A stretch of 64,000 bases of DNA from Sweltsa coloradensis (GCA_024449915.1 JAMZAV010000799.1:62001-126000); one strand, 5' to 3'; positions 48,300 through 59,504 are shown, counted from the stretch's first letter. Numbers and translations: made by a program. Notes: generated by a model from the sequence alone, not told the origin.

Positions 48300-48874
48300 T
48301 GGTAATGGCCTGGCCTCTCCCTGTTATAAGTGCAGGTCATACAATGCCAACAGTCTCATCACAACAATACGAGTGCGAGATGTGCGGGAAAATATTTCCC
48401 GTTGCCCAATATCTACGGAAACATATGCGGTTTTGTGGGAAAGAACCCAGTTTTAGATGCGATACTTGTAATAAGATGTTTAATTTTAAGTGTTTCTACA
48501 ACGACCACATCAATTTCGAGTGTGGAAAGGAAGTCTCTTGTCCAAGTTGTAAGAAAAAGTTCAAATTGCAACGTACATTAAATTATCACGTTAAGAAGGA
48601 ATGTGGGAAAATACTTCAATGCGAAAACTGTAAGAAAACCTTTAGTTTCCTCCAAGACTTGACGCGGCATAAAAAACATGAGTGTGGTAAGATATTTCAG
48701 TGTGATAAATGCTCCAAAGTCTTCGAAAAGAAACCTACCTTTGACAAGCATGTGAACTACATATGCGGTAAACCGCCACGATTTGCTTGTGACATGTGTT
48801 CTTACGTATCTCACCAAAAGATAAATCTTACAAGACATTTGCTGCGTGTTCACAATTCTTCCGAAATGAAGTGA
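48300..48874 (+). CDS. lola-like zinc-finger 3' exon F, six fingers
   Basis: 190 full codons after the second ttgcag (AG at 48298-48299). Trp is codon 4 in V-M-A-W-P-L-P-V-I-S. Finger 1 (CEMC, H-x3-C) is at residue 25. Fingers with CDTC, CPSC, CENC and CDKC start at residues 53, 80, 107 and 134, all CX2CX12HX4C in 27-residue steps. A final CCHH finger (CDMCSYVSHQKINLTRH) starts at residue 163 after a CGKPPRF linker. It is closely related to exon G through all six fingers, so F and G are products of a fairly recent duplication. The stop is at 48872-48874 and a poly(A) signal follows 55 bases later. The exon's acceptor region is duplicated upstream. Expected role as for exon E, with its own binding preference. 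Confidence 0.85.
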
Positions 48875-48928
48875 TACAGTCGAAGCGAAGTTTACTACAC
48901 AATTTTTGTTACTGTGTGGTTAATATAA

Positions 48929-48934
48929 AATAAA
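48929..48934 (+). terminator. Poly(A) signal of exon F
   Basis: aataaa 55 bases after the stop codon. Confidence 0.65.
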
Positions 48935-49021
48935 GTATTTCATACTTCTTATAAAATACTTCGCAACAATACATTTTACAATCTTCTGTAAATTGTGTTG
49001 CCATTATTTTCTAAGCAGGTT

Positions 49022-49942
49022 ACAATTGACGACTGGTGATGGGCGGAGCGCTAAGTCACGTGACGAGAAGGTGGGATAAATCCTCATTTCGCAAGTTGAC
49101 GCCTGCTGAACGGCGCAACACTTACCATCGCTCTAACTTTGTTTCCATTCGACATTTGGACAAAACCTTTAGAATAGTATGTAGCAAAAATATCATTTCT
49201 TCTCATAGTGATTATCTCGAATTTTTAGACACATCCGTAAATTTGGAATATCGATGTACGTATTATACATGAAAAAAATATCAAAGATTATAACCTTTCT
49301 CATCTTCAATTGACAAAAAACTACTGTTCGGATTTCCACATGATATCTTTTTAAATATGCATCAGACTATTTAACGAAGAAATAAATCAACTTTCTAGAT
49401 AGAAAGTGCACTGAACGAAAATTTACAGCATAGAGTAATATGCAGAGTGTAGTTTTTCACGGCTCACCCGCAAGTCAAAAGTGCGTATTTGTTATGAAAA
49501 CACACACCTTGCATAAAAGTCTATGCTGTGAATTTTCGTTCAGTGCACTTTCTATCTAGAAAGTTAATTTATTTCTTGTCTTAAGAGTCAGATGCATACT
49601 TTGAATGAGGTCTTGTTGAAATCCAATTGAAAGTTATTTGTCAAATAGAAGTTGACAAAACTTATAATTTTTATATTTTTTCCATGTATAATACGTATAT
49701 CGATATAACAAGTTTACGGCTGTGTCTAAAAATTCGAGATCATCACTTTTAGAAGGAATTATATGTTTACTACGTATTATTCAAAAGGTTTTTTCCAAAT
49801 TATGAATAGAATAAAAGTTAGAGCGTGATAAGTGTTGCGCCGTTCAGCAGGCGTCATCTTGCTGAATGAGGATCTATCCCACATCATTCCGCCACGTTGC
49901 TTCGTGACGTCAGGGGGAGGGTAAATCACTAGTCGTCAATTG
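49022..49942. mobile_element. Foldback element, 920-bp inverted repeat
   Basis: Both arms run nearly the full length. Outer ends are caattgacgactggtgat and atcactagtcgtcaattg. Further in, cctgctgaacggcgcaacac is matched by gtgttgcgccgttcagcagg. Near the centre, ctttctagatagaaagtgca matches tgcactttctatctagaaag (49390-49410 and 49543-49563). The loop is about 130 bases. No coding capacity; target duplication not resolved. Confidence 0.88.
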
Positions 49943-50776
49943 AGTTTGGTACGTGTGAAGATTATACTTACCATCTTTAGAACAATGTGCATAATTATTA
50001 TTTTATTTCACATTACGCTGAATCCCTCTGGTCAAACAAAAACCAATTATTAATCTGCATTTGACCAATAAATATTGAGTTTATTACTGTTCTTTGCATG
50101 TAGTATTAAACAAGTTAACAAAACTGATACCGTATCAAAAATTATTTTTCTTATTCCCTTTCTGCCATTATCCTCACATAAAAGAGCACTCTTGGAAATC
50201 ATTTCTTATTGTAACGAATGGAAATTCTATGTACGTACCGGTACTCAATTTTAAAAAAAATGTATGTTAAACTTTGTAACGAACATTTTTGACGCATAGT
50301 ATACGCATAATACGTTTTCAACACCTGAATGGTAAACGAAGCTATAAATAATTACTACCAGAAGTATGAGCGTGGAGTTATTTAATAGATAATTAGTCGA
50401 GAAATATTCGTGGTTGAAATTAGAATTACAAACTTCAATACCAACTTGGGTATTACCTCATGTTTAGAAAATCAGCTCAAAGGTACAGACTTGTTCGAGT
50501 TATGCACCAAACTTCACATGTTACAATGCAACACGAATATGGGAATAATTAAATAACCTATCCCGATGATCTATTGATAAAGACGTTCACCTTGCAAGCG
50601 GTAGAACTGGATTATATATTCCCAGTTGAGGTGTCCTGATTATGGCCACGAAAGTTTTCTTGAGTATTTTAATCTTTTTCAATATCTGCACAAATCTGCG
50701 TAAAATAAATCTATTATCAATACGAGTATGTGGTCAGCTCAATGGCAGTAAATTACCTGCCAAATACATAAATATT
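49943..50776. other. Non-coding, nothing recognised
   Basis: AT-rich, no motif seen. Confidence 0.4.
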
Positions 50777-50782
50777 TAGTCA

Positions 50783-50885
50783 CGGACTGAGTCACATAAC
50801 TGATTTTTAGTAGGGAAAGTTAGCAGGCCAAGCCAATCCTGTGGCCAACCAGAGATCGTTATTTCAAATAGAAAATAACAGGAAC
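50783..50885 (-). repeat. SINE 3' part, diverged
   Basis: Minus-strand copy of the hairpin-tail SINE end: ggactgagtcacataactga, tttttagtaggg, then ggccaagccaatcctgtgg on the + strand. Confidence 0.6.
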
Positions 50886-51279
50886 TGCGTTATACATAAT
50901 CTAGTGGCTGGCCGCTGACGGGCTGACCACATTGAAATAGCGTTAGCATATCGCTGGGATATCCAGTATCAGATGTGAAGAGGTGGAATCATGCATCAGA
51001 AATCCAGTCGTTACCAAATTTTTCATTTTTATACATCCATCTTTTAATAATATCATAAAAAATAAATACAAAAATTAACTAAACTAATAAACATTGCAGA
51101 AGTACGTAATTAATGTTAAACTATCACAATACCAAAAATAGTAACACGTGTCATTCTTAACATTACATTTTCATCAACATCCATATCCTCCAAACACTTT
51201 CTAAAACTTTACTTTATAAAGCGAGAGAAGCAAGCGTTTCCGTTTGACTCTGCCGGAAAAAATAGTCACTGGTTTTGTT
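50886..51279. other. Non-coding, nothing recognised
   Basis: AT-rich, ends near a (TTTG)n run at 51278-51317. Confidence 0.4.
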
Positions 51280-51604
51280 TTGTTTGTTTGTTTGTTTGTT
51301 TGATTGTTTGTTTGTTTTTTGTTTTTTTATGTCTCGCCAAAACGTTCGAACGGAGGCTCGGATCGAGTTGAAATTTGGACCATCCGCAAGCTTCGTTCTC
51401 GATTGAATGCCATTAGTTTTGTGGGAAAATCGTTCAAAAAGTTAAAAAGTTACATTAAAGTTAATCGAAAGTTTTTTTCAAACATAACGGCGACAAAATC
51501 TGAGGGGGCCAAATCATTTAGAATGTCCGTCCGGTCACGAATATGTTAATTTTATTTTGATCTGATAAGTAGTGTAGATGGAAATAACATTATAACAAAG
51601 TACC

Positions 51605-51618
51605 GTTACCATGGCAAC
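51605..51618. promoter_or_regulatory. RFX/X-box-like palindrome, unit 1
   Basis: gttaccatggcaac matches the palindromic RFX recognition pattern GTTnCCATGGnAAC. Recurs at 51924-51937 and 52241-52254. Function not shown. Confidence 0.5.
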
Positions 51619-51923
51619 GGATAGTCGCACGAAGCTAGAGCCTTTTTGGCTCATAATAGCGGTCGAACGGAGGTTCGGATCGACTTTAAATTTGGACCAT
51701 CCGCAAGCTTCGATCTGGATTGAATGCCATTAGTTTTGTGGCAAAATCGTTCAAAAAGTTATAAAGTTACATTAAAGTTAATCGAAAGTTTTTTTTTCAA
51801 ACTAAACTGTGACAAAATCTGAGGTGGCCAAATCATTTAGAATGTCCGTCCGGTCACGAATATGATAATTTTATTTTGATCCGATAAGTAGTGTAGATGG
51901 AAATTACATTTTAACAAAGTAAC

Positions 51924-51937
51924 GTTACCATGGCAAC
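51924..51937. promoter_or_regulatory. RFX/X-box-like palindrome, unit 2
   Basis: Identical 14-mer gttaccatggcaac in the second repeat unit, kept while the surrounding bases have drifted slightly. Confidence 0.5.
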
Positions 51938-52240
51938 GAAAAGTCGCAAGAGGCTGGCTTTTTTGGCTCATCATAGCGGTCGCACGAAGATTCAGATCAT
52001 GTTGAAATTTGGACCATTAACAAATTTCGATATGGATTGAACGACATTAGTTTTGTGGCAAAATCGTTCAAAAAGTTACAAAGTTACATTAAAGTTAATC
52101 GAACATTTTTTTTTAACTAAACGGTGACAAAATCTGAGGTGGCCAAATTATTTAGAATGTTCCGTCCGGTCACGAACATGTTAATTTTGTTTTGATCCGA
52201 TAAGTAGTGTAGATGGAAATTACATTTTTACAAAAGTAAC

Positions 52241-52254
52241 GTTACCATGGCAAC
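52241..52254. promoter_or_regulatory. RFX/X-box-like palindrome, unit 3
   Basis: Identical 14-mer in the third repeat unit. Confidence 0.5.
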
Positions 52255-52557
52255 GAAAAGTCGCACGAAGCTAGAGCTTTTTGGGCTCATGATAGCGGAT
52301 GCACGAAGATTCAGATCAGGTTGAAATTTGGACCATCAACAAATTATGTGGCACGTGCTCGCTTATCAACGCGTCCAACAACAGCTGCAGTTGTGAATTA
52401 ATTACATTCCACATTATTGTTCTATTAGGAAATGACTACTCCCCAACATTTTTCTTTCAATTTGTTCCCCCCCAAAGGGTCCCGACTCATCAACGAAGAG
52501 GCTAACCGTAAGTGGCAAACCTTAAAAAGAAATTCACAGTCGTAGCTGGGAGGTCTC

Positions 52558-52760
52558 CAACAATCCAAGTATGTAAGTTCGTAGACAAGAGTATATGTTA
52601 CAAATAGACATAGAAATGAGCCTTCTAACCCGAAATTTACGAGCAGAAATATTCCCGGGGTATACGTCATAAATGTCACTATAATTGTCTATATTGGGCG
52701 TACCGCTCAACCCAAAAATTAATAAAAAATAGTTTTGTCAATGTCAGCTGATGTCCGTTG
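52558..52760. mobile_element. Right half of the 3731-type MITE
   Basis: Matches 4020-4215: tatgttacaaatagacat, gtatacgtcat, tgtctatattgggcgtac and cgctcaacccaaaaat. The left half is missing. Confidence 0.65.
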
Positions 52761-54308
52761 TTTAAATAAACTAAAAAAATAATCAAGAAAGCCCGATAGA
52801 TCTTATCTAATTAATTTGCCACATTCACATAAATTCTGGCCACGGTAATTTTCTCAATTATGTGTAGCCTATCTTAATATTGCTTAAACCCAGGAAAGTA
52901 AATACATTTTCAAAAAGTATAATTGTCAGCTAAGGCCGGTTGTTCTTAAAAGCCTTTAGATCTACCTACATATAAGTGAACATCTTTTTGAAAATGTTGA
53001 CTGGCTGTGTAGACCTCGATCCATTCCATCGGTTGTCTTGGAACCTTCGTGATTCAAGACGTCACCAGGCCCAGTTCATCACGCCACCCAACATTTGTCC
53101 GAACCAGCGCGTACATAAGTGGGTTCGACTGCCTAGCTACCAAAATGTGGAACTACTTCATATCCGATGAAATACAAGGTATTCCATGTCTGCTTTCATG
53201 AGAGCTATTAAGTCTTCTACATAATGATTGCTTAAATTAATACAAGCTGTTTTTGATATTATTAATTGTTAATGTTTTATTAATTTGTCTCTTCTAGGTT
53301 TGTCTCTTTTATGTTTCTATGTTCTATGTTTTATATAAGTGTTTGTTTATTCACACAATTTGTTGAGTAGAGGCTGGCAGACACCTTGTGCTTGGGGCAT
53401 ACTGCCCTTTTCTGCCAACCTTCCTACTAAGCCTTGTAGTGGAAAATAAAAAAGAATAAGAAGATGACCTTAGGAAGACTTTAATCGCTGCGAAAACTTG
53501 TATGCAGTCGTAAAAAAATACGGAATTGGTATCACGGGAAATGTGATGTTACTTTGCTAGACCTAGTCTTAAAACCTTTGGTCGCATCACGTAGCTGACT
53601 ATTTCGAGGATTAAATAGCAACTAGGTCGATTACAAAGTGGCTCTTGTGACGTCTGTTACGTCTATACGTCTATATATCTCATAGATTCACATTCTCTAT
53701 GGAATTGCTTCATTGTTAAGAGGAAGGCTCATTGCCATGCACATTGTACGCGCTTGCAAATTTCTCAGCCAATTTCAGTCGCATCTATTTGTAATTTAAA
53801 ATTTTATAAAATATTTTAGTGAAGGCATCTATCATAGCACTTTTCCTTTATTGAATATAGAAAATTAACAAAAAGTAAATATAATTTTCTAGAATTTAGA
53901 ATTTGTCAAAATAGTTTTTTAAAGAAACAAAAAAACACCAAGATAACTACGCATTTTCTGATTGATCTATGGTAAATATTGAAAATCTGATGTGATACGG
54001 TCCATCATTATCCATCCATTTTCAATCATTATCAAGTATACCCGTTGTATTAAGATGTAATGAATTATGTCTGCAGGACAATGAACACGCCGAACAGCAT
54101 ATCACGCCGTAGTAGTCGTAGTAAAATAACATTATTATAGCCTGTTCTCAACGGCAAAATGTTGCAATTTCCGCACAAACCCAACTTAACCGAGATGTTA
54201 TCAATCATGCACCACAACTCCAGGCGTTACTGAGTTAATGGTCACACCTGCCCACCGGCCGGCAAGCTATCAGTTAATACTTATTGCAGTGTTTTCCTTG
54301 TGTTTCAG
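52761..54308. other. Presumed intron 5' of exon G
   Basis: Contains a 64-codon frame (52976-53170) and a downstream stretch (gaggctggcagacaccttgt near 53370, aaaataaaaaagaataag near 53444) that look like the 3' end of an old LINE. Not assigned. It ends in ttgtgtttcag, the acceptor of exon G. Confidence 0.45.
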
Positions 54309-54877
54309 AGACTAAGGCCTGGCCTCTTCAGTTCGTCAGAGTCCACACGGAGCCACCAGTCTCATTACACCAACTCAAGTGCGAGAGGTGCGGTAAAATC
54401 TTTGCCGGAATTAAATATCTACAGAAACACAGGCGGTATTGCGGGAAAGAACACAGTTTCACATGCGATACGTGTAATGAAGCATTCCATCAAAGATGTT
54501 TCTTCAATGACCACGTCAATTTCGAGTGTGGAAAAGAAGTCTGTTGTCCAACTTGTCATAAAATATTTAAATTGCAACGTAACTTAAAATACCACATAAG
54601 AAAGGAATGTGGGAAAGAACTTCAATGTGAGAGTTGTAAGAAAACGTTTAAAGTTTTCCAAGCTCTAACGCGTCACACAAAATACGAGTGTGGTAAGGTT
54701 TTAAAGTGTGACAAATGCTCCAGTGTATTCCAAAATAAGGATTCTTTTAAGAAACATGTAAATACAGTATGCGGTAACCAGCTCCGATATGTGTGTGACT
54801 TTTGTTCTTACGAATCGCACCAAAAGGCGACGGTTAAAAGACATATACAGCGTGTCCACAATTCACTTGTGCCGTGA
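54309..54877 (+). CDS. lola-like zinc-finger 3' exon G, six fingers
   Basis: 188 full codons after ttgtgtttcag in the common phase; Trp at codon 4 (T-K-A-W-P-L-Q). Finger first-Cys residues are 24 (CERC, H-x3-C), 52 (CDTC), 79 (CPTC), 106 (CESC), 133 (CDKC) and 162 (final CCHH finger, CDFCSYESHQKATVKRH). Fingers 2-5 are CX2CX12HX4C with 5-residue GKxxx linkers. It is a close paralogue of exon F: same finger count, same spacing, and similar linkers and flanks. The stop is at 54875-54877 with a poly(A) signal 50 bases on. An 83-bp piece of this exon is duplicated 700 bp downstream. Expected to serve as another alternative DNA-binding tail. Confidence 0.85.
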
Positions 54878-54926
54878 CTCCGTCGCATTTACTACTTTGA
54901 TTCTGTAATTTTCAAAGACTGGGATT

Positions 54927-54932
54927 AATAAA
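54927..54932 (+). terminator. Poly(A) signal of exon G
   Basis: aataaa 50 bases after the stop codon. Confidence 0.65.
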
Positions 54933-55353
54933 TCAATATCTCAACCATGAAGTCGGGTGGGGTTGAGAGGGTCCCACCACAATTCTTGACCCCCAAGTTT
55001 ATCGAAGCCCGCTAGCCTGATGCTTATTATTACACGCAATTAATCTTCATAAAGGTTTTAAATCATCTATGAATTTGAATTCTGAGAATCATCTCTTTAA
55101 AACTCCTCCTAAAACTCCCTCTATTATAATATTCTTTTAACATTATAGTTTTCCCGTAATAATACAATAATATCACAAATATTGTTTATCATTCAGACAT
55201 CATTTGGATTAATTTTGCTAACCTCATTTTACTCTCTTCTCCCCATTGCTTATCTCCAAATCTCCCTTCAAATTTTACACGAATTGGTCATACAATGCTC
55301 TCTTTTCTATTAAATATCGCTGAGAAAGAAATATTTAATATACATAACTTATT
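54933..55353. other. Non-coding downstream of exon G
   Basis: No motif seen. It separates exon G from the duplicated fragment. Confidence 0.45.
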
Positions 55354-55436
55354 AAGTTTTCCAAGCTCTAACGCGTCACACAAAGTACGAGTGTGGTAAG
55401 GTTTTAAAGTGTGACAAATGCTCCAGTGTATTCCAA
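55354..55436 (+). pseudogene. 83-bp fragment of exon G
   Basis: Matches 54651-54733 with one mismatch. It covers the end of finger 4 and the start of finger 5, with no acceptor and no continuing frame, so it is a dispersed scrap of the exon and not a usable one. Confidence 0.93.
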
Positions 55437-56326
55437 TTATTGCATGTTTATCATCTGTGAAACATTTCGAATTGTAAACACACTATTTGTGTTACTGTCA
55501 AGTATACATATATCAAGCGCATATTTGAGTAACGTTTATAAACAGATTGGGTCACGCAGCAGGGGTGTATATTAATAACTCAATACCTTGAGTATGAGCT
55601 ACGTATTCTTTTACTATCTTAAAAGATTTAGGGACACCAACGCCAATACAATAGAGTGTGGTGTACAGTAGAAGAAACACAATCCAACCCTAAATGACAA
55701 ATTGTCTAGCCTTAGGTCTACATATACATAGCCAGTCAAGACAAAGGTGGCAGACTTGTGTGAGTTCTGCACGATCTCAAAGATATTGTACAAGCAACAA
55801 CAATATACAAGTTATTAAGTCACTGTCCTTGGTAGTCTAATAACCAGGAGTCAGGACACATTCCCGACAAGTGGGACCACAATATTCCCGGCTAACTTTA
55901 AGTTTCTAGATTCTCTAAATAATCCACTCCAACCAATAGAGTTTTATTCGAGTGTTTAAATTTTGAAGTAATCCCTCGCTTATACCTGCTTTTGATGCAC
56001 ATTATTAATGCGAAGAATTTCTACGCAATGGCAGTAGATTCGTTAGAGTACTGCATTATACCCACACTGTGTTATAATGTACACTCAACCCGGAAGATTT
56101 AAAGTTAGAGTTCCAGTGGTCTAGTAGTGACTTACTCGATGATTATACGTAGTATTATCCATTTTGTTTCTGTGAATTGAGAATGAACAATCAACGACAA
56201 AAGTGAAGAAGGATGGAATTCAGTACGCACGTTTGATACACGATTGCTATGATTTCATACCTTAGCAAATTATATCCGTCTTCTATTGTCAGTAATCCAG
56301 TCTCACAACTATAAATAAATAATAAA
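55437..56326. other. Non-coding, nothing recognised
   Basis: AT-rich, no gene motif. Further zinc-finger exons, if any, would lie beyond the window. Confidence 0.4.
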
Positions 56327-56384
56327 TTGTATTTAGAGTCTACCCACTCAGTTATATAACTGATTTTCAGTGGGGGACAGTTAT
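56327..56384 (-). repeat. SINE 3' tail copy
   Basis: tatttagagtctacccactc, agttatataactgattttc and agtgggggacag: the well-kept hairpin tail of the SINE family, on the minus strand, with no body. Confidence 0.75.
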
Positions 56385-57312
56385 TATTAACTATATTATT
56401 AAGTGTTCATCGTGTTATGAATTCATGTACAGGCGATCCTGTTCCATGTTCTTGTTTCATTGGCAGTCACTGTTGAGTGTTGAGGTTAAACTTAAGATGG
56501 GAATTTACGTAGGTAAAACATTGTGTTTGGCGGGATTATGGAATAACAATTTTCTACTAGCAGAATCATGCTGGGTTAATTTTGTACATGAGCTGTCACG
56601 CTTGATAATAAAACATTGTTGATACACTATGCAATTACTTCTCTCTTATTTCATTCCCACAGTTATGCATATTCTTCTTGCAGTTCCATGGAACTAAATA
56701 TTAAAATTTTGTTTAGTTGTTATATTTCTGTTATTGTAACCTTAAAACGTACATCATTAAACTTGAAAATGTGATAGATATAATTTTTCGATTTAGTCCT
56801 TCAGTGAATTGTAATAGATTAAAATTTGACAACGTGTTAGAAAAAGGATTTCGTGCATTTCGCCACAAACAACACACATAGGTGATCAGGCGCTTAGAAA
56901 CTCTTTTTCGAGGATGGGGGAAATATTACGTTTTTTTTCTGCATGCTTGACACAACACAAGTCAGCAGTCAGCACACTCTAGTACCCTGACTGCAACAAT
57001 TTGTTCGGTTGTAGCCCTGGTGGTGACCGGCGAACTGGATGTTTAACATTCTGAAGTGGGGGAGGGGGGGGACAGGACAACGGAGGTGAAAATTCCTCCC
57101 TCCTTCCTACATGTCTGTTCGTGAGTTCTGATTTTTCCTTGGTCTGTTGCCTTGTGTCGAAGAAGAGGTACTGCCGTAATGGTTTATTTAGCATTTATCC
57201 TATTCAGCGGTTCTGGGAACTGATTTATCAAGGAGGACGACTAAATAAAACGATCGAAGTACATATGCACACAGAATAATGAACTGTTGTTAAGCAAAGT
57301 TTTAAATAATAA
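56385..57312. other. Non-coding with g-run
   Basis: A g-rich stretch (57055-57075) makes an apparent proline-rich minus-strand frame. No gene seen. Confidence 0.4.
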
Positions 57313-57313
57313 T

Positions 57314-57350
<37 letters not shown>

Positions 57351-57371
57351 ATAATAATAAAAATAATAATA
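57313..57371. repeat. (CAA)n then (AAT)n microsatellite
   Basis: About 12 caa units followed by ataataata. Confidence 0.9.
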
Positions 57372-57414
57372 ATGGAAAAATTTTAAACAAGGCAGAAGAA
57401 TCTTAGTGTAGGGT

Positions 57415-59300
57415 TTGGGTTTATTACAAAAGCATTTTTATAGTGTGCCACACAGTTGGATTTTAAAAGTATTGGAATTTATAAAGGTCAATCCAATTAT
57501 TGTCAACTTCTGCAAAAATAGATGCTAATTGGAATTTCAAGTATGAAATAAGAACGGAACTGAAGAAAACGTATCAAATAATGTTCACATACAACGAGGA
57601 ATATTTCAGGGTGATTCGTTATCGCCACTTCTATTTTGCATGAGCTTGTTTCCTTTGACAAGTGCCTCAATGACGCAGGTTTGGGGTATGCATTATTGCC
57701 GAATGAAGACAAAGTCTCGCATCTTCTTACATGGACGATTTGAAATTATTCGCGAAAAATGACGATGAACTTAGTGTCTTACTAAATATCGCAAAACTTT
57801 CAGTGACGAAAATTTTTATGGAATTTGGAAAACGAGAAGTGCAAGAAAGCGACATTCAAAAGGGAAGAGTCCAATGAAACATCCAACTTGATGACATACG
57901 CTATTGAGGACATTGGTCAAAAATCACTTAAAAATACTTGGAATAGAAAAGGCAATGGTGTTCAGCTCATTGGAAAAAATAAATTGAAAAAAGAATAAAA
58001 ACACTCAAGATTAATACTTGAAAGGAAATTGAAGGGACGAAATAAACTTTTGCAATTGGTCTTTGCTGTGCCGAATATTTTATAGCTTTGGGATATTAGT
58101 TTGGAGGTAGAAAAACTAAAAAATTTGGGATCAAAAAACGAGAAAACGTTGACAATGAACGGAATGCACCCCACGAGCGGACGTCAAAAGACTGTTTATC
58201 GAAAGGAAGAAATGGAGGCAAGGTAAAACTAAACTAGGGGGTCTAAAAAACACAATGTTGGGTTTGAGTTTTACATAAAGGAAAGGGAGATGAAAAATTT
58301 ATTAGAAGGTTCAAGAAATGAGCCCAGAAAAGCTTAAAAAAATCTGTCTTTAAGTTAGGCAAAAATTTCAATCGGGTAGGGGAATTAAACCGATATTAAC
58401 AGTTTAATGGTCCTCACTAAAAAGGGTAAAGATAATAAAGAAGCAAAAAAAGAACATTATCCGAAAATTTAATAAGTGCGGGAAAGTCTAAACGTTTGCA
58501 GGGACAATATATTACCGCATGGGCAACCAATATTGCCAGATCAAACCATAAGGGGCTGGCAGAAGTAATCTCAAGGTGAAACTGAACTTATTGTAGCTGC
58601 ACAAGATCAAACCTTTAAAACAAAAAGTTACGAAAAAAGAATTCTCAAACCGACAAAACAAATGTCGTTTTTTGTGTGTAACTTTATGAAAAAGCGTGAG
58701 CAATTATTTCTGGGGGGGGGGGGTCCGGTCTTGCAAAAAAGGAAAAACATTGATCGACAGATAAGTTGGGGCTATTTGCATTGGAACATTTGTAGAAGTT
58801 TCAACATCGAAACTTCTGACAAAAGGGACTGCATAAACCAGAACAAGTAGTTGACTGGGAAAGGGGCCAATTGTGGAATGAAAAATAATCCCTGATGAAA
58901 GGTTCTTCACACAAACCCGACATTGTTGTTAAAAAAAGACACTCAAAAAAGTTTGATCATCGATGTGCTATTCCATCAGACCGCAACATAGTACTAAAGG
59001 AAACAGAAAAAAGCCAAGATATGAGACCTACAAATTTAATTCAAAGAAAGGAAAGTCCGTTGTAAAATTGTTCCCCTTATTTTTGGAGCTTGTGGAAATT
59101 GGGGGAAGTTTTGAAGGAACCTCCAAAAATATCTCTGGGATCACTGACTCCAGAGCTTCAAAGGCACATTATTAGAACCGCCCCAAATTACGAAAGTTTT
59201 TGTGTAAAAAAAAAAATTTATTCTGTTATTTCTTGTATGTATTGTATTTTGTTTTTGCCATGTATATTTAATTTTTATGTAACAGTGGTTTCACCTTAGA
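57415..59300 (+). mobile_element. R2/R4-like non-LTR retrotransposon, 5'-truncated, decayed
   Basis: Reverse transcriptase motifs on +: FIDYQKAF-like near 57418; RGIFQGDSLSPLLFC at 57595-57639; the catalytic YMDD at 57728-57739, reached only if one missing t before it is allowed; then KTLTMNGMHP near 58143-58172 and later pieces of the C-terminal region up to about 59190. These are typical of the R2/R4 group of endonuclease-type LINEs. Frames change many times, often at homopolymers. It ends just before a long (AAT)n tract. Not functional as read. Confidence 0.8.
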
Positions 59301-59374
59301 GGTGTGGTTCATCTCTGGTGAAAGTTCTTAAATAGGCCTACCCATTATGTAATGTTCATATTGGTGAATAAAAG

Positions 59375-59412
59375 AAATAATAATAATAATAATTATAATA
59401 ATAATAATAATA

Positions 59413-59455
<43 letters not shown>

Positions 59456-59495
59456 TAATAATAATAATAATAATATAATAATATAATAATATAAT
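59375..59495. repeat. (AAT)n microsatellite
   Basis: aataataat run with small interruptions, directly between the LINE and a MITE. The minus-strand frame through it is a low-complexity artefact. Confidence 0.92.
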
Positions 59496-59504
59496 GTGTA
59501 ATAA

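Larger units (their letters stand above)
51340..52345 (+). repeat. ~313-bp tandem repeat with RFX-type boxes
   Basis: Three units and a partial fourth start near 51349, 51668, 51981 and 52290. Conserved parts: ttgaaatttggaccatc, cattagttttgtggcaaaat, cgttcaaaaagtta, tagaatgtccgtccggtcac and gttaccatggcaac. Units differ by scattered substitutions and small indels. Confidence 0.88.

Noticed and set aside
13950..54877. mod(mdg4)-type locus as the identity of the exon array
   Set aside because: That locus uses FLYWCH-type C-termini; the CCHC and CCHH fingers with ECGK linkers here fit a lola-type locus better.
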